A model generated the notes under the pieces. That model saw only the letters and a program-made list of their open reading frames with translations, was not told the origin of the DNA and ran no database searches. A program made the translations under genes and the position numbers. From UQRS01 sp964481575 (GTDB taxonomy: Bacteria > Bacillota > Clostridia > Oscillospirales > Acutalibacteraceae), in the NCBI GenBank assembly GCA_964481575.1, contig CAYZTR010000023.1:1-35476 (forward strand): a stretch of 35,476 bases of DNA, given 5' to 3'. Below are positions 33,059-35,476 of this stretch, piece by piece. The number at the start of each line of letters is the position of its first letter. Within the stretch, counting starts at the first letter, position 1.

Positions 33059-33132
33059 GTGTCATGCTTTTAAATTGTATAATTTATAATTATAATGTAA
33101 ATGTTTATATTTATAATGTAAAGCTAGTGTTT

Positions 33133-35184
33133 TTATCCTTCTGCTTGTGCCTCTGCCAAAACAGCCTGCACCACCTGAGGTGGCGCTTCCTCATACCGTG
33201 CAAATTCTAAGGTGAATACCGAACGACCGCTGGTGATGGAACGCATGGCAGTGGAGAAATCGGCCATTTCTCCCATGGGCACCTCCGCCAGGATCTGTTG
33301 CCCGTCTTCTGCAGGCTCCATGCCCAGCACCCGGCCCCGGCGCTTATTGATATCCCCAATGACGTCACCCATGGCGTCGTCCTGCACCGTAACATTTAAG
33401 GTGCCGATGGGTTCCAACAGAGTGGGCTTTGCCTGGGGAATGGCCGCTTTAAAAGCAAGGGCTGCTGCCATCTTAAAGGACATTTCGGAGGAGTCCACCG
33501 GATGATAGGAGCCGTCCACCAGGGTGGCCTTGATTCCTACCATGGGGTAACCCGCCATGACGCCTTTTTGTACGCAGTCCCGCAGACCCTTTTCCACTGC
33601 AGGGAAGAAGTTTTTAGGTACTGCGCCGCCAAAGACCTTTTCCTCAAAGACAAGATCGTCAGAATCACAGGGCTCGAATTCGATCCAGACATCACCGAAC
33701 TGCCCATGTCCGCCGGATTGCTTTTTGTGGCGGCCCTGGGCTTTGGCTTTACCGCGGATGGTTTCCCGGTAAGGCACTTTGGGTGTAGCCAAATCGGCGC
33801 TAACCCCAAATTTGGATTGGAGTCGGGACAAAACTACATCTATATGCTGCTCCCCGAGGCCCGAGAGGATTTGCTGCCGGGTTTCGGCGTTAGTGGAGAA
33901 GGAAAGGGTGGGATCTTCTTCGGTCATACGCAGAAGACCGGCTGCAATCTTTTCCTCGTCGCCTTTGCGCTGGGGCAATACTGCCACGGAATGGCAGGGC
34001 TTGGGGAATGCGATGAGCGGTAGAGTCACTGGATGAGCCGGATCGCAAAGGGTATCCCCGGTGCGGAGACTGGCGATCTTAGCCACGCAGCCGATGTCTC
34101 CGGCCGTTACCTGGTCGACGTCCAGCTGTTTGCCGCCCATAGGCAACATAACCTTGGTAATACGCTCTTCCGTACCGGTTCGGGGATTCAGAATGGTATC
34201 ACCGCTTGCTAGGTGCCCAGCATATACCTTAAAGTAATTGAGTTTGCCAACAAAGGGATCAGCAACCGTCTTAAAGACCTGGGCAGCCAAAGGAGCGCCG
34301 GATTCGCATTGCAGGGTAACGGTCTCATCGCCTGTAGCAGCTTTTACCGGAGCGATACTGGCAGCCGGGGCGATCTGCGCCAGGGTTTCCAGCAGGAAGG
34401 GAACAGCCTCCCCGGTCTGGCTGACGCCGCAAAATACCGGATACAGTTCCCCGGTAGCCATTCCTTTTTCCAGGCCCTCGTAAATTTCCCGTTCGGTAAA
34501 AGGCTCCCCTTCAAAAAACTTTTCCATCAGGGTTTCATCAGTAGCAGCCAGTACCTCCAGCATTAGCTCTCGCAGATGCTGAATCTTTCCGTCAGCCGGC
34601 AGATCACAGGAGACCGCCGCGCCATCCTTGTATTGGAAGGCGTTGTTATGGATCAAATCAAAGTAGCAGAATACCTTGTCTTCATAGGTAATGGGTGCGA
34701 TGATTGGACAGATCTTAGCGCCATATTTGCCGGTCAGAGCGGACAGTACCTTCCGATAGGCGGCGTGAGGAGAATCCAGTTTATTGATGAAAAAGGCGAC
34801 GGCCTTTCCCTGTTTGGTTGCCAGATTGTAGGCCAGTTCAGCACCGACAGTCAACCCGGATTTCCCAGAAAGGACGATAAGGCTTGAATCCGCGGCAGCT
34901 AATGCCTCCCGGACGCCGCCTGCAAAATCAAACAGACCGGGTGTGTCCAACAGATTCAGCTTGATTTCCCCGACCTCCAGGGAAGCAACGGCGGTGGAAA
35001 CCGAAACATGGCGGGTCTTTTCCTCAGCATCAAAGTCCAAGGTCAGGGTGGACTCCTCATTACGGCCGATCCGGTCTATTTTACCGGCTGCAAAGAGAAG
35101 TGCGTCCGCCAGAGTGGACTTTCCGGCGTTGTTGTGCCCAAGAATGGCAATGTTTTTAATGGCACTGGGTGGGAATGTTTTCAT
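33133..35184 (-). CDS. EF-G-like translational GTPase paralogue
   Basis: 683 residues from ATG 35184 (AAAGGA 9 nt upstream), close to EF-G length with all its domains. The GTPase domain has P-loop GHNNAGKST (16-24; EF-G has GHIDAGKTT) and NKLD (134-137). Switch II reads DTPGLFDF (80-87), with Leu where EF-G and other translational GTPases have the catalytic His of DTPGH. Domain II starts near AAQVFKTVADPFVGKLNYFK. Domain IV has HKKQSGGHGQFGDVWIEFEP and YPMVGIKATLVDGSYHPVDS, and domain V has LLEPIGTLNVTVQDDAMGDV and GDINKRRGRVLGME. It belongs to the divergent EF-G-like (EF-G2-type) group rather than housekeeping fusA, which normally sits with rpsL-rpsG and tuf. Its role may be altered ribosome recycling or translocation under stress; this is inference. 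Confidence 0.92.
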   Translation of the reverse strand: MKTFPPSAIKNIAILGHNNAGKSTLADALLFAAGKIDRIGRNEESTLTLDFDAEEKTRHVSVSTAVASLEVGEIKLNLLDTPGLFDFAGGVREALAAADSSLIVLSGKSGLTVGAELAYNLATKQGKAVAFFINKLDSPHAAYRKVLSALTGKYGAKICPIIAPITYEDKVFCYFDLIHNNAFQYKDGAAVSCDLPADGKIQHLRELMLEVLAATDETLMEKFFEGEPFTEREIYEGLEKGMATGELYPVFCGVSQTGEAVPFLLETLAQIAPAASIAPVKAATGDETVTLQCESGAPLAAQVFKTVADPFVGKLNYFKVYAGHLASGDTILNPRTGTEERITKVMLPMGGKQLDVDQVTAGDIGCVAKIASLRTGDTLCDPAHPVTLPLIAFPKPCHSVAVLPQRKGDEEKIAAGLLRMTEEDPTLSFSTNAETRQQILSGLGEQHIDVVLSRLQSKFGVSADLATPKVPYRETIRGKAKAQGRHKKQSGGHGQFGDVWIEFEPCDSDDLVFEEKVFGGAVPKNFFPAVEKGLRDCVQKGVMAGYPMVGIKATLVDGSYHPVDSSEMSFKMAAALAFKAAIPQAKPTLLEPIGTLNVTVQDDAMGDVIGDINKRRGRVLGMEPAEDGQQILAEVPMGEMADFSTAMRSITSGRSVFTLEFARYEEAPPQVVQAVLAEAQAEG

Positions 35185-35282
35185 AGTGCAGGTTCCTTTC
35201 TGTTTAGATTGCATGAAAGTAATGCAGTGTTTTGTGTTTAATCAACAAGTTCAGAAGCCTGAAATTGAAAATTACTATTTAA

Positions 35283-35311
35283 AATATACTACATAGTCAA
35301 GCAAAATGCAA
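35283..35311 (-). promoter_or_regulatory. Candidate promoter of the EF-G-like gene
   Basis: TTGCAT (35306-35311) and TATATT (35283-35288) on the minus strand, 17 bp apart, about 100 bp before the ATG. Confidence 0.55.
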
Positions 35312-35383
35312 GACAATATTTTAAAAATAGATATATTTTCTATATAGATACGGATTTGGTTGTGCAAATATGCCAAATTTCTT

Positions 35384-35405
35384 GGAATAGAACAGATACT
35401 ATTCC
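35384..35405. repeat. Inverted repeat upstream of the right-edge promoter
   Basis: Perfect 7-bp arms GGAATAG and CTATTCC separated by 8 bp, in an AT-rich intergenic stretch. No T-run follows; it could be a regulator site for the gene beyond the edge. Confidence 0.35.
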
Positions 35406-35451
35406 CTGTGAATCCCTACGAAAAAAAATGAAAAAAGAGAGAAAAAAAGTG

Positions 35452-35476
35452 TTGACAAACGGAAAGGGATGTGATA
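35452..35476 (+). promoter_or_regulatory. Partial promoter cut by the right edge
   Basis: TTGACA (35452-35457) is followed by exactly 17 bp and then TA at the last two bases, where a -10 box would begin. A plus-strand gene probably starts beyond the window. Confidence 0.5.

Noticed and set aside
1..35476. tRNA, rRNA or CRISPR array
   Set aside because: No T-loop/acceptor pattern, conserved rRNA stretches or regularly spaced repeats were noticed on reading; a covariance-model scan was not possible.

Overview
The window looks like a chromosomal segment of a gut-type Clostridia (Oscillospiraceae/Ruminococcaceae-like) bacterium. The evidence is strong AGGAGG ribosome sites, consensus sigma-A promoters, secreted proteins ending in dockerin modules, uronate catabolism genes, and Clostridia-type mobile element genes (MobA/MobL relaxase, TnpV). 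TGA is used as an ordinary stop in several intact genes, so the standard bacterial code applies. This placement is inference; no rRNA or other marker gene is present. No rRNA, tRNA or CRISPR array was seen.

Layout. (1) 1-2870 is a scarred accessory region. It holds the 5' part of a MobA/MobL relaxase cut by the left edge, a secreted-type dockerin protein that has lost its 5' end right where the mobile DNA stops, and a TnpV gene with an in-frame TGA at a normally conserved tryptophan. (2) 3041-3910 is a methyltransferase-like gene. (3) 3914-9973 is a D-glucuronate module: a divergent AraC-type regulator and an operon uxaC-uxuA-uxuB(SDR)-kdgA-kdgK taking glucuronate to pyruvate plus glyceraldehyde-3-phosphate. 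(4) 10171-12941 (minus) is a PurF-like protein lacking the glutaminase cysteine, followed by a stand-alone glutamate-cysteine ligase. (5) 13074-15418 (minus) is a pyridoxamine kinase-manA-trmL operon. (6) 15693-23433 is an extracellular module. It holds a protein with an apparent cohesin plus Ig-like domains plus a dockerin (adaptor-scaffoldin-like), a LacI-type regulator, and a divergent 1437-residue GH78 alpha-L-rhamnosidase that also ends in a dockerin. (7) 23593-25859 (minus) is a frameshifted NIF3-like gene and a MATE exporter whose strong promoter is followed at once by an intrinsic terminator. (8) 26519-31091 (minus) is a MarR regulator plus a heterodimeric ABC exporter. (9) 31495-35184 (minus) is a cytidylate-kinase-like protein, a DUF421 membrane protein and an EF-G paralogue.

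How it fits together. The dockerin proteins and the rhamnosidase point to capture of plant polysaccharide or glycosides outside the cell, and the uronate operon to use of the acidic sugars released. The three dockerins carry the same residues at the usual recognition positions, so they may all dock to one cohesin type. A cohesin candidate is encoded in the same window. The most unusual items are this cohesin/dockerin set, the cysteine-less PurF paralogue paired with glutamate-cysteine ligase, and the attenuator-like leader of the MATE exporter.
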